Under the pieces are notes generated by a model, which did not search any database, was not told where the DNA came from, and worked only from the letters and a program-made list of their open reading frames with translations. Below are positions 45,628 to 54,758 of a stretch of DNA of 64,000 nucleotides, one piece after another. How positions within the stretch are numbered: the first letter of the stretch is position 1; each line of letters starts with the position of its first letter. The translations under genes were made by a program, and so were the position numbers. The stretch spans positions 1 to 64,000 of the forward strand of contig DASPLL010000087.1 of the NCBI GenBank assembly GCA_035627615.1, read 5' to 3'. This stretch comes from BRH-c25 sp035627615 (lineage in GTDB: Bacteria > Bacillota > Clostridia > Lutisporales > Lutisporaceae).

Positions 45628-45643
45628 ATGTAAACGATTACAT
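45628..45643 (+). promoter_or_regulatory. LacI-family / cre-type operator upstream of the lacI-like gene
   Basis: ATGTAAACGATTACAT is a near-perfect palindrome with central CG, the shape of LacI/GalR operators. It also matches every position of the CcpA cre consensus TGWAANCGNTNWCA. It lies 34 bases before the regulator's start codon, so autoregulation or carbon catabolite control is likely. Confidence 0.75.
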
Positions 45644-45676
45644 TATGACGCACAATACTACTCTTAGGAGGAAAAG

Positions 45677-46669
45677 ATGACTACTATAGAGGAAGTTGCA
45701 AAAAAAGCGAAGGTTTCGACAGCTACAGTATCGCGGGTGATAAATAAAAACGGGCCGGTATCGGAAAAAACCAGGCAGAAGGTTATGAAGACCATAGATC
45801 AGCTTGGGTATGCACCTAATACACTGGCCAGAAATTTCAGGACAAGAAAGACGAACACCATTATTACGGTCCTGCATGATATTTGCAACCCTGTAATGGC
45901 AGAGATGATAAAGGGCATGGAGGATGTGGCCTATAAGAATGATTACTGCCTGCTTATAGGAAACTCAGGAAGTAATCCCGACAGGGCGATGGATTATATA
46001 AAGGCTTTACGGGAGAAAAAAGCTGATGGTGTTATCTTTATCACCCCCAGAATAAATGAGGACACAATAATCGAAATAAACAAAGTGGTTCCTGTTGTCC
46101 TCGTAAGTGACTATATAGAAAACTCACACATACCGTCGGTACGGGTGGATGATTATAATGCTGCATATAAGATGACAGAGTATCTGATAAATAACAGCCA
46201 TAAAAAGATCGCATATATTGCAGGACCGCAGAATATAAGGATCGCTGCAGACCGGCTCAAAGGTTTCAAAGCAGCCCTGGAGGATCACAGGTTGAATTAT
46301 GACGGCAGTCTGGTTATCATGGACAATTCCTCCTTTGAGGATGGCTACAGGTCGATGGGGGAAATACTTTCAAACACTGATGTTCCGGTTTCAGTAGTGG
46401 TATACAATGATGAAACTGCCATAGGTGCTTTGGAGTATGCCAAGGAAAAGGGCTACAGGATACCGGAGGAGATTGCTGTTGCAGGGTTTGACAATATTGG
46501 CATGGCAGGTCTGGTAAAACCAAGATTGACGACTGTGAATCAGCCCAAGTACGAGATCGGTGCGATGTCAATGGAAATTATGCTGGGAATGCTGCAGGGA
46601 ATGAAACCGGAATGTGAGGACAATATACTGGATTACCAGCTTATTATAAGGGAAAGTTGTGAGCTCTAA
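45677..46669 (+). CDS. LacI/GalR-family transcriptional regulator
   Basis: A 330-residue repressor-type protein. The N-terminal helix-turn-helix and hinge are TTIEEVAKKAKVSTATVSRVIN and LARNFRTRKT; the rest is a periplasmic-binding-protein-like effector domain (AGFDNIGMAG, RLTTVNQPKYEIG). Effectors in this family are usually sugars or sugar phosphates. It heads the HAD/ABC/PiT/PFK cluster and has an operator in its own promoter region, making it the likely local regulator. AGGAGGAAAAG precedes ATG. Confidence 0.94.
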   Translation: MTTIEEVAKKAKVSTATVSRVINKNGPVSEKTRQKVMKTIDQLGYAPNTLARNFRTRKTNTIITVLHDICNPVMAEMIKGMEDVAYKNDYCLLIGNSGSNPDRAMDYIKALREKKADGVIFITPRINEDTIIEINKVVPVVLVSDYIENSHIPSVRVDDYNAAYKMTEYLINNSHKKIAYIAGPQNIRIAADRLKGFKAALEDHRLNYDGSLVIMDNSSFEDGYRSMGEILSNTDVPVSVVVYNDETAIGALEYAKEKGYRIPEEIAVAGFDNIGMAGLVKPRLTTVNQPKYEIGAMSMEIMLGMLQGMKPECEDNILDYQLIIRESCEL

Positions 46670-46760
46670 CGCCTGGAGGCGTTTAGATAAAATAATACAT
46701 TTCGCATAATTGTTGTATTCAGAATTATTGCTGCAAATGTAATGAAAGGGACGATGTCTA

Positions 46761-47384
46761 TTGATAAAGGCTATTCTGTTTGATTTTGACGGTACCTTGG
46801 TAGACTCCATGGGAGACCTGGCGGATATCGCAGCTGATGTGATCCTGAAGCATTACAAGCTTTCGAGGGACTACGGGAAAATGCTGTATAGGCTGACCTC
46901 CGGACTTCCCTTTTGCAGGCAGATTGAGATGATGTTCTGCGACTGTGAGAGAAACAAACTTGCTGTGGATGAATTTGAAACCCGTAAGAAGGAGAATTTC
47001 AAAGAACACAGGCTTTTTGACGATACGATCGAAACTATCGGATATCTAAGGGGAAAAGGGTATATGACAATAATCTCTTCAAATAATTTCAAGGAAGTTA
47101 TAGAAGATTATTTAAATCCCAGAGGTTTGAAGGTTGATGAGGTTCTGGGCTTTAGCGGAGGGTTATCCAAAGGGAGAAGTCATGTTGAATATATCAGCGG
47201 CAGGTATGGCTTTAAAAAGGATGAAATAATTCTGGTTGGGGATTCCTTGAAGGATGCTGAGCTGGCAAAGGAATGCGGCATCGGGTTTATCGGGAAGACA
47301 GGCTTGAATTCAAAAGAAGGTTTTCTTGAAATATACCCGATGAAAACTATAGACAATCTTTCAGAGTTGAAGGATATCCTGTAA
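46761..47384 (+). CDS. HAD-superfamily phosphatase (phosphoglycolate-phosphatase-like)
   Basis: A 207-residue HAD hydrolase. Motif I is LFDFDGTLVDS, motif II is the serine pair in TIISSNN, and motif IV is ILVGDSLKDAELA; a helical cap lies at about 15-85. Such enzymes remove phosphate from small phosphorylated metabolites. The start is TTG with AAAGGG about a dozen bases upstream. Between the LacI regulator and an ABC importer, it may act on the imported substrate; the substrate is not visible. Confidence 0.9.
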   Translation: MIKAILFDFDGTLVDSMGDLADIAADVILKHYKLSRDYGKMLYRLTSGLPFCRQIEMMFCDCERNKLAVDEFETRKKENFKEHRLFDDTIETIGYLRGKGYMTIISSNNFKEVIEDYLNPRGLKVDEVLGFSGGLSKGRSHVEYISGRYGFKKDEIILVGDSLKDAELAKECGIGFIGKTGLNSKEGFLEIYPMKTIDNLSELKDIL

Positions 47385-47604
47385 GAATGTATACGCCCAT
47401 ACGTCTGCTATATAAGCTTTCAATTACAGGTTTCTGGATTACCGCATAGACCGTACTGACAATTGTATGTTGCATCAGGCAGGCGAAAATGAATGGTTGC
47501 TGTTATCTGCAGATGGCTGTCACGGATGTGATGTAGGATGGATAGTGCGGTTTATCAAGTTGTAATCTGAAAATAAAAAATCTTATAACAAGAAGGGGGA
47601 TAAC

Positions 47605-48696
47605 ATGAAAAAAAGTTTATTCAGAGTATTAAGCCTGGTTGTAGTTCTTGTAATGGTGGTAGCTGCTTTCGCAGGCTGTGCAAAGCAAGAGGCTCCCGCT
47701 CCTGCAGCTGCCGATGCGCAGCCACAGGAAGAACAAAAACCCAAGTCCGACACACTGACAATGTATTCAGCATTGGACGAAGCGGAGATACTGGTGTATC
47801 TGGAAAACTTTACTAAAGCTACTGGAATTAAAGTCAACTATGTAAGGTTATCAGCCGGAGAGATAATGACAAGAGTTACTGCAGAAAAGGATAATCCCCA
47901 GGCAAGCATATGGTTCGGGGGACCATCTGATACTCATGTTGCAGCCGGCAATGCAGGTTTATTGGAAAAATATGAATCTGCCAATGTTGCAAAGATACCT
48001 GAAACATACAGGGACAAACAGGGCTTCTGGTCTCCCATATATGTTGGTGCTATAGGTTTTGCATGCAACAGGGACTGGTTTGAAAAGAAGAATATAGCAT
48101 ATCCTGAATCCTGGGAAGACCTTTTAAAACCGGAGTTTGACAATCAGGTATCAGTTGCGCACCCTGGCTCTTCCGGTACGGCATATACCATTCTTGCGAC
48201 TATGGTACAGCTTAAGGGCGAAGACGCAGCTTTCGAATATATGAAAAAGCTGCACAACAATATAATTCAGTACACAAAATCCGGTTCAGCACCTGCAAAG
48301 AATGCTGCTATCGGAGAGGCTGCAATCGGTTTAGCCTTCGCACATGACATCCTCAGGATAAGAAATTCAGAAGGATATCCAATTGAGCTGAAGTTCCCGA
48401 ACGACGGAACAGGCTATGAAATCGGCGGAGTATCTCTCATAAAGAATGGTATTGCCGGTGAAGAGGACAATGCCAGAAAGTTCATCGATTGGGTAACAGA
48501 TGTGCAGGCACAGGAACTGTCAGCAGTAACTAAGTCCTACAGACTTCCTGTAAATGTGGATTCAAAAGCTCCGGAAGGTGCCGTGACATTAAATGACCTC
48601 AAAACTATCAATTATGACAACGTATGGGCAGGAGAAAACAGGAAAAGACTGGTAGAAAAGTTCAGTGCTGATATAGCTTCAACCCCAAGCAACTAA
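47605..48696 (+). CDS. ABC transporter substrate-binding lipoprotein (Fbp/Afu type)
   Basis: A 363-residue solute-binding protein. The signal peptide ends in a lipobox with Cys25 (AAFAGC), followed by an Ala/Pro/Glu-rich linker. The mature part begins LTMYSALDEAEILVYLENF and has IWFGGPSDTHVAA and GFACNRDWF, typical of the type 2 binding proteins grouped with FbpA/AfuA (iron, 2-aminoethylphosphonate, hexose phosphate). Iron-binding tyrosine pairs are not evident near the C-terminus, and the neighbours point to a phosphorylated ligand. Confidence 0.88.
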   Translation: MKKSLFRVLSLVVVLVMVVAAFAGCAKQEAPAPAAADAQPQEEQKPKSDTLTMYSALDEAEILVYLENFTKATGIKVNYVRLSAGEIMTRVTAEKDNPQASIWFGGPSDTHVAAGNAGLLEKYESANVAKIPETYRDKQGFWSPIYVGAIGFACNRDWFEKKNIAYPESWEDLLKPEFDNQVSVAHPGSSGTAYTILATMVQLKGEDAAFEYMKKLHNNIIQYTKSGSAPAKNAAIGEAAIGLAFAHDILRIRNSEGYPIELKFPNDGTGYEIGGVSLIKNGIAGEEDNARKFIDWVTDVQAQELSAVTKSYRLPVNVDSKAPEGAVTLNDLKTINYDNVWAGENRKRLVEKFSADIASTPSN

Positions 48697-48707
48697 TCAT
48701 CAGGATT

Positions 48708-48743
48708 TTTCAGGGGTGTCAAGTGCTGCTTGCACCCCTGAAA
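48708..48743 (+). promoter_or_regulatory. Intercistronic hairpin between binding protein and permease genes
   Basis: An 11-bp perfect stem TTTCAGGGGTG (48708-48718) with 48733-48743, continued by CAAG/CTTG across a one-base bulge. No T tract follows. Such hairpins often protect the upstream message so that more binding protein than permease is made. Confidence 0.7.
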
Positions 48744-48763
48744 TTATACAAGGAGAATAGTAT

Positions 48764-50449
48764 ATGAAAAATGACGATAACGGTTTAAGAGGAAAAATTG
48801 CAAAGTTGAATCCCTTTGGAAAAGAACCCCTTGTGACTTTAGTAATAATCACTATTTTCATCTTTTTGTTTATATTCATAGTATATCCGTTATACAAGAT
48901 CCTGATTATAAGCGTGACTGACAGCAACGGCAAACTGTCCTTTGAGGCAATCGGCAGTGTACTTGCCAACAAGTATTATCTGCAGAGCCTTATGAACAGT
49001 TTAGGCCTGGCATTGGCGGTATCAGTTATATCATTATTTGTCGGATATATTTTTGCTTATGCGATAACGAGAGTAGATATGCCATTCAAACCATTTTTCA
49101 AAATGATGGCGACGCTTCCTATTATATCACCACCATTTGTTCTGTCACTTTCCATGATAATGCTTTTTGGAAGGAACGGTTTAATTACAAATAAATTATT
49201 CGGACTGGAAAATGTCAATATATATGGCTTCAACAGTCTGCTGGTCGTTCAGGTACTGTCATTTTTCCCGATTGCATACCTTACTTTATCAGGGATACTG
49301 GAGGCGATAGATCCTTCAGTGGAAGATGCGGCACTGAATCTGGGTGCACAGAGAGGAAGGATTTTCAGAACTGTTACTTTGCCGCTGTCCTTTCCTGGAA
49401 TTGCGAGTGCGCTTCTTCTTGTTATGGTGCAATCCCTGCAGGATTTTAGTAATCCCATGGTACTAGGTGGAAATTTCCATACGCTTGTTGTGCAGGCATA
49501 TGTTGAGATAATCGGAATGTACGACATGAAAAAAGGTGCAGTAATCTCCATAATGCTTTTACTGCCTACTCTTGCTGCATTCCTGCTTCAGAAGTACTGG
49601 GTAAGCGGAAAGTCCTATGTAACGGTTACAGGAAAACCATCCTATGAAAGACCGAAGCTGAACAATCCTGTAATCAAATGGAGTGCATTTGCATTGTGCT
49701 CACTCTTTACCGCAGTCATAATGCTGTTTTACGGAACAGTTATCTACGGCTCTTTCATTAAAATCTGGGGTGTCAACAACCAGTTTACCCTGGAAAATTA
49801 CAAATATATATTTACTTTAGGTTCCGCACCTGTGAAGAATACCCTTAAGCTTGCCGCTTATGCGACACCTGTAGGAGGGCTGCTCAGCATGATCATTGCT
49901 TTCCTGGTTGTCCGGAAACAGTTTATTGGGAGAAAAGCCATGGAGTTTGTATCCCTGCTGGCTTTCGCCATACCAGGTACTGTAATAGGTATAGGGTACA
50001 TATTGTCATTCAATCAAAAGCCTCTTCTGCTGACAGGTACCGGGCTGATACTCGTAATGGCCTTCATATTCAGGAACATGCCGGTTGGAATTGAATCGGG
50101 TACTGCAACCTTGAAGCAAATAGACAGATCCATAGAGGAAGCTTCTACAAATCTTGGTGCAAGCAGCTTCCTGACCTTCAGGAAAATTACACTGCCGCTA
50201 ATAAAATCCGCATTTTTCTCAGGTCTGGTATATGCGTTCGTCCGGGCCATGACAGCTGTAAGTGCAGTAATATTGCTTATATCACCAAGATGGAACCTTG
50301 TAACCGTTTCAATACTGGCACAGGTCGAAAACCTCAGGCTTGGAGTAGCTGCAGCATATGTGATTATTCTTATAATCATGATGATGGTGGCTATCGGCAT
50401 TATGGATGCACTTGTAAAAAGACTTGTGAAAAAGAAAGAAACTGCATAA
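48764..50449 (+). CDS. ABC transporter permease, two fused permease domains (FbpB/AfuB type)
   Basis: A 561-residue membrane protein with about twelve helices in two homologous halves. Each half has an EAA loop for the ATPase: EDAALNLGAQRGRIFRTVTL and EEASTNLGASSFLTFRKITL. The fused layout is typical of the FbpB/AfuB branch. AAGGAG lies before ATG. It works with the adjacent binding protein and ATPase. Confidence 0.93.
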   Translation: MKNDDNGLRGKIAKLNPFGKEPLVTLVIITIFIFLFIFIVYPLYKILIISVTDSNGKLSFEAIGSVLANKYYLQSLMNSLGLALAVSVISLFVGYIFAYAITRVDMPFKPFFKMMATLPIISPPFVLSLSMIMLFGRNGLITNKLFGLENVNIYGFNSLLVVQVLSFFPIAYLTLSGILEAIDPSVEDAALNLGAQRGRIFRTVTLPLSFPGIASALLLVMVQSLQDFSNPMVLGGNFHTLVVQAYVEIIGMYDMKKGAVISIMLLLPTLAAFLLQKYWVSGKSYVTVTGKPSYERPKLNNPVIKWSAFALCSLFTAVIMLFYGTVIYGSFIKIWGVNNQFTLENYKYIFTLGSAPVKNTLKLAAYATPVGGLLSMIIAFLVVRKQFIGRKAMEFVSLLAFAIPGTVIGIGYILSFNQKPLLLTGTGLILVMAFIFRNMPVGIESGTATLKQIDRSIEEASTNLGASSFLTFRKITLPLIKSAFFSGLVYAFVRAMTAVSAVILLISPRWNLVTVSILAQVENLRLGVAAAYVIILIIMMMVAIGIMDALVKRLVKKKETA

Positions 50450-50468
50450 GCAAAGAGGAGGGTCAATT

Positions 50469-51614
50469 ATGTCACAAACAAAACAGAAAAATACTCAGAA
50501 TGAATATAACGGCAACAATGTTACACTGACTGAACTGAAAAAGGTATTCACAAAGCATGATAAAAGCGGTGAACTAATTGCAGTGAATAAAGTAAGCCTG
50601 GAATTTGAAAGCTCAAAGCTTACAACCCTGCTTGGGCCCTCAGGCTGCGGGAAGACCACCATACTCAGGATGATCGCCGGCTTTGAGCAGGTTACTTCGG
50701 GAGATATAAGCGTGGGTGGAAAATCCATAGTAGATACGGCGCCAAACAAGAGAGACCTGTCAATGGTGTTCCAGAGCTATGCCCTTTTCCCGCATATGGA
50801 TATTTTTGAGAATATCGCCTATGGCCTTCGTGTTAAGAAGCTGCCTGAAAATGAGATAAAGGAAAGAACAAATAAGGTTATAAAGCTGATGCAGCTGGAT
50901 GGGATGGAGAAACGGTATCCCAATCAGATATCAGGAGGCCAGCAGCAGAGGATAGCACTGGCAAGAGCAATAGTAATAGAACCAAAGGTGCTTCTTTTTG
51001 ATGAACCGCTTTCCAACCTTGATGCCAAGCTCAGGGAGTATATGAGGGATGAAATAAGGAAGCTGCAGCTTAGACTTGGAATAACAAGCATTTATGTAAC
51101 ACATGACCAGAATGAGGCAATGGCGATTTCGGATAAGGTTGTGATCATGAATCAGGGCAATATCGAGCAGTATGGCTCGCCACAGGAGATATACTACCAC
51201 CCCAGGAACAAGTTCGTTGCCAATTTCATGGGTAAAGCGAATTTTATAAACGGCACTATTCAGGGGAAAGAGAGTAACGGGGTGTTTGTTAAAGTAGGAA
51301 CTTACAGTGTTAAGGTCAATAATCCGGGATGGTATGATCCAAAACAGGGAGAGGATGTAACTCTTGTAATCAGGCCTGAGGCTGTAAAATTCTCCGGGAA
51401 TTCTGAAGGTCTGGCCGGAAAGATCATAAGGGCAACCTTCCTAGGAAGCATTGCGGAATACGATATAGATATCCTTGGCAACAGCGTCTGTGTACAGGTA
51501 TATAACCCGCAGCTTAACAATATATATGAAGCCGGTACTGAAGTGAGTCTGCTTCTTGACCCTGACTGCATAAGGATACTGCCTGCTAAAAGCGGTGAAG
51601 GCAATGAAATATAG
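50469..51614 (+). CDS. ABC transporter ATP-binding protein (FbpC/PotA-like)
   Basis: A 381-residue ATPase. Walker A is GPSGCGKTT, the Q loop is VFQSYALFPHMD, the signature is ISGGQQQR and Walker B is VLLFDEPLSNLDAK. A C-terminal TOBE regulatory domain (about 285-375) is typical of importers for iron, spermidine, phosphonate or sugar phosphates. Its end overlaps the start of the next phosphatase gene, implying translational coupling. Confidence 0.95.
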   Translation: MSQTKQKNTQNEYNGNNVTLTELKKVFTKHDKSGELIAVNKVSLEFESSKLTTLLGPSGCGKTTILRMIAGFEQVTSGDISVGGKSIVDTAPNKRDLSMVFQSYALFPHMDIFENIAYGLRVKKLPENEIKERTNKVIKLMQLDGMEKRYPNQISGGQQQRIALARAIVIEPKVLLFDEPLSNLDAKLREYMRDEIRKLQLRLGITSIYVTHDQNEAMAISDKVVIMNQGNIEQYGSPQEIYYHPRNKFVANFMGKANFINGTIQGKESNGVFVKVGTYSVKVNNPGWYDPKQGEDVTLVIRPEAVKFSGNSEGLAGKIIRATFLGSIAEYDIDILGNSVCVQVYNPQLNNIYEAGTEVSLLLDPDCIRILPAKSGEGNEI

Positions 51615-52407
51615 GCTTATAGTATCTGATATAGACGGAACGCTGGTGAACAGCAGCAGGCAGATTGCAGAACGGACAAAAGCAGCCATACACAGTTTCC
51701 AGTCCCTGGGCGGAGTATTTGCCATAGCTACAGGGCGTATTGAGGAATCTGCACGGAAGTACTATGACGAGCTGCAACTGAAAACTCCGGCGATTTTATA
51801 CAATGGGGCCAAGATCGTTGAGCTTGCGAATAATAAATGCCTTATGGAGAATGTACTGGAGGAGGAGCATTTCATTCAGGCTGTAAAGCTCCTTACTGAG
51901 ATGGATTGCAGCGCTATAGTATACAGCTCCGGTAAAGCATATGTGAGGCAGATAAATGATACTATCAGGACTTATATGGAAAAGGACAATGTTTTGTGCA
52001 TTCAGGTTGATGACTTCATATCATGTATTGAGGGAAAACCGAACAAGATCCTGATCATTGGAAACGACGGTATTTTTAAGAAATTCCTGGATGCATTTGA
52101 GTCTTCATGCAGCGTAAAGCCCAATACTGTAAAATCAGAAGCCGAATATCTGGAGATACTTCCGAGAAACACTTCAAAGGGAAAAGCTTTGAAGAATCTG
52201 GCGGAGCTTTTAAAAATACCTATTGAGCAGGTAGCTGCTGCGGGAGACAATTTGAATGATTATGAGATGCTTAAGGAGGCAGGGCTGGGAATCGCAGTAA
52301 GCAATTCAGCCCCGCAGCTTCTGGAAGCAGCAGATTTGGTTGCTAAATCCAATGACGAGGATGGTGTGGCTGAAATCATTGAACGGATCATAAAAGGAGA
52401 GTTATAG
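51604..52407 (+). CDS. Cof-type HAD-superfamily phosphatase
   Basis: A 267-residue HAD IIB (Cof) hydrolase. Motif I is LIVSDIDGTLVNS, motif II IATGR, motif III the Lys in TSKGKAL, and motif IV AAGDNLNDYEML. Members dephosphorylate sugar phosphates, FMN, PLP and similar compounds. ATG at 51604 overlaps the ABC ATPase gene by 11 bases; a GTG nine bases earlier is possible. The overlap suggests it acts with the transporter. Confidence 0.93.
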   Translation: MKYRLIVSDIDGTLVNSSRQIAERTKAAIHSFQSLGGVFAIATGRIEESARKYYDELQLKTPAILYNGAKIVELANNKCLMENVLEEEHFIQAVKLLTEMDCSAIVYSSGKAYVRQINDTIRTYMEKDNVLCIQVDDFISCIEGKPNKILIIGNDGIFKKFLDAFESSCSVKPNTVKSEAEYLEILPRNTSKGKALKNLAELLKIPIEQVAAAGDNLNDYEMLKEAGLGIAVSNSAPQLLEAADLVAKSNDEDGVAEIIERIIKGEL

Positions 52408-52437
52408 AATTTTGAATATATTAGGGGGAGCCGGTAT

Positions 52438-53448
52438 ATGGTGACCGTAATGGCTGTATTAACAATAGCTGTAGGATTTATTTTCGCATTCATCAATGGA
52501 TTTCATGACGGATGCAATGTACTGGCATCGAGTATTTCATCGAGGTCGATCCTACCCAAAAAAGCAATGCTTATAGCATGTATGGCTGAATTCACCGGGG
52601 CACTCATATTGGGAACTGCTGTCGCAGATACCATAGGCAGAGGCGTTGTTTATCCAAACTATGTTCTGGCTGAAGAACCTGTGATAGGTGTGATTTTTGT
52701 ACTTTCCACCCTGCTTGGGGGGATCGTATGGAATCTGATCACCTGGAAATATGGGATACCGTCAAGCTCTTCCCATGCATTAATGGGTGGGTTAATGGGA
52801 GCAGGAATACTTCTGTTCGGCTGGCATTCAATCAATTGGATTAATATATTGTTCAGGGTCGTTATTGTAATGTTCACTTCCCCCATTATAGGTTTTTCTA
52901 TAGGATACTTATTCATGAAACTGGCCTTTGTACTTTTGAAGAACAGCAGTAAGGATATTAACGAGCATTTAAAAACGGTGCAGCATTTCAGTATGTTTTT
53001 TCTGGGAATAAGCCACGGAAGCAGCGATTCTCAAAAATCAATGGGACTCATAGCTCTGATATTGATGGTAACAAGCGGCGGCTCGGAATTCTACGTGCCC
53101 CTTTGGGTAAAACTGGGATGCGCAGCAGCTATTACGGCAGGACTTTCTGCCGGGGGCTGGAACATAATTAAAACAGTCGGAGACAGGATATACAAGCTAA
53201 AACCTATACATTCCTTCAGTTCACAGATAGCTGCATCAAGTGTGATTGCAGCAGCCTCAATATTCGGATCCCCGGTAAGCACCACACAGATAGTGATTTC
53301 AACTGTGATGGGTGTGGGTGCAGGAGACCGTTATAAGAAAGTGAACTGGAACACTGTAAAAAGTATAGGCGCCGCATGGTTTACAACAATACCCTCGGCT
53401 GCCGCAATATCTGCACTTTTGGCATTTGCAATGAGGGCTGTGTTTTAA
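52438..53448 (+). CDS. PiT-family inorganic phosphate transporter
   Basis: A 336-residue membrane protein with about ten helices and the duplicated PiT signatures: NGFHDGCNVLASSISSR near the N-terminus and SHGSSDSQKSMGL in the second half, plus the SSSSHALMGGLMGAG segment. PiT proteins move phosphate with cations and can be reversible. GGGGGAG precedes ATG. The DUF47 gene two genes downstream is the usual PiT partner. Confidence 0.92.
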   Translation: MVTVMAVLTIAVGFIFAFINGFHDGCNVLASSISSRSILPKKAMLIACMAEFTGALILGTAVADTIGRGVVYPNYVLAEEPVIGVIFVLSTLLGGIVWNLITWKYGIPSSSSHALMGGLMGAGILLFGWHSINWINILFRVVIVMFTSPIIGFSIGYLFMKLAFVLLKNSSKDINEHLKTVQHFSMFFLGISHGSSDSQKSMGLIALILMVTSGGSEFYVPLWVKLGCAAAITAGLSAGGWNIIKTVGDRIYKLKPIHSFSSQIAASSVIAAASIFGSPVSTTQIVISTVMGVGAGDRYKKVNWNTVKSIGAAWFTTIPSAAAISALLAFAMRAVF

Positions 53449-53476
53449 TTTTCAAAAATGACAGGAGGAAGAACAA

Positions 53477-54727
53477 TTGGGAAAAGGGAATTTACTGGTC
53501 GGGCAGTCGGGAGGCCCTACTTCGGTGATAAACGCAAGCTTATACGGTGTGATTGATGAAGCAAGGAATTACAGTGAAATAGACACTGTTATCGGTATGC
53601 TTCACGGTATAGAAGGCGCTTTGAAAGAGGATTTCATCAATTTATCTGCGCAAAGCAGGGAGACTCTGGAGGGAATGAGGCTTACACCCGGAGCGGCAAT
53701 AGGCGGCTGCAGGTTCAGGATAAACAACACAGATGCAGAGGATGCTGATAATAAGAAACTGTTCAGCATTTTCAAGAAATATAATATCAGATATCTTGTT
53801 TATATGGGCGGAAACGACTCAATGGATACTACCGATAAAATAAGCCGGCTGGCAGAAAAGATGAATTATGAACTGAAGGTTATGGGAGTACCCAAGACTA
53901 TAGACAATGACCTGGTAGAGACACATCACTGCCCGGGCTACGGAAGCAATGCCAAATATGTGATAACTACTGTAATGGAGGCCGGCTTACATAACAGGAG
54001 CATGTATACCTCGGAGACAGTATCCATTCTGACAACTGTAGGGCGGAATACAGGATGGCTGCCGGCTGCCAGCATACTTGCAAAGAGGAGTCCGGAGGAT
54101 GCGCCCCATCTGATATACCTGCCGGAAGTGCCTTTTGACGCGGAAAGATTCCTTGAGGATGTGAAAAAGACAGTAGCAAGGATCGGCGGGGCATTTATCG
54201 TAACAGGTGAAGGCCTTATGGATAAGAATGGTGAATATGTGAATGTGAATCAGAACAGTGTGGCTACAGATGCTTTCGGACATCCGGAGCTGGGTGGTGT
54301 AGGAGACTATCTGAAAGGTCTGATTGAGAACAGGCTTAAGCTGAGGGCAAGGGTAATAAAGCCGGATATAGCACAACAGGCAGCTATACACTGTGCATCC
54401 CTTACAGATATCAAAGAAGCGGAAATGGCCGGAAGAGCAGCTATCCGCGCATTTTCGGAGGGAAAATCAGGCTATATGGTAACCTATGAGGCCGAAGGCT
54501 CAGACTGCAGTTACAAATGCGGCACAGGGCTCGTGGAATTGCACAAAGTCGCCAATGAAGAGCGTAAAGTGCCTGCATGCTATATTAATGAAGAAGGTAA
54601 TTTCATAAAGGAAGAGTTTGCTGACTATGTAAGACCTCTGATACAGGGTGAGGTAGAGCTCCGGACCGAGGGTGGCCTGCCGCTTTATACCAAGCTTGAA
54701 AAGCTCCCTGTAATCATGAAGCCTTAA
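53477..54727 (+). CDS. 6-phosphofructokinase family enzyme, probable PPi-dependent type
   Basis: A 416-residue phosphofructokinase. The nucleotide-site region reads MGGNDSMDTT and the catalytic loop PKTIDND. In ATP-PFKs the corresponding positions are Gly (GGDGS and PGTIDND); Asp and Lys at these places mark PPi-dependent enzymes. It phosphorylates fructose 6-phosphate (or sedoheptulose 7-phosphate) reversibly and releases Pi. The start is TTG with AGGAGGAAG upstream. Placement between a phosphate permease and its DUF47 partner suggests a link between Pi/PPi balance and sugar-phosphate entry. Confidence 0.9.
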   Translation: MGKGNLLVGQSGGPTSVINASLYGVIDEARNYSEIDTVIGMLHGIEGALKEDFINLSAQSRETLEGMRLTPGAAIGGCRFRINNTDAEDADNKKLFSIFKKYNIRYLVYMGGNDSMDTTDKISRLAEKMNYELKVMGVPKTIDNDLVETHHCPGYGSNAKYVITTVMEAGLHNRSMYTSETVSILTTVGRNTGWLPAASILAKRSPEDAPHLIYLPEVPFDAERFLEDVKKTVARIGGAFIVTGEGLMDKNGEYVNVNQNSVATDAFGHPELGGVGDYLKGLIENRLKLRARVIKPDIAQQAAIHCASLTDIKEAEMAGRAAIRAFSEGKSGYMVTYEAEGSDCSYKCGTGLVELHKVANEERKVPACYINEEGNFIKEEFADYVRPLIQGEVELRTEGGLPLYTKLEKLPVIMKP

Positions 54728-54758
54728 ATGTGTTATATGCTTTGAAAGGATGAAGGAT

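Noticed and set aside
47605..51614. Ferric iron ABC importer
   Set aside because: The family resemblance fits, but no iron-related neighbours or evident tyrosine ligands are seen, while phosphatases, a phosphate permease and PFK surround it. Kept as Fbp/Afu-type without assigning iron.
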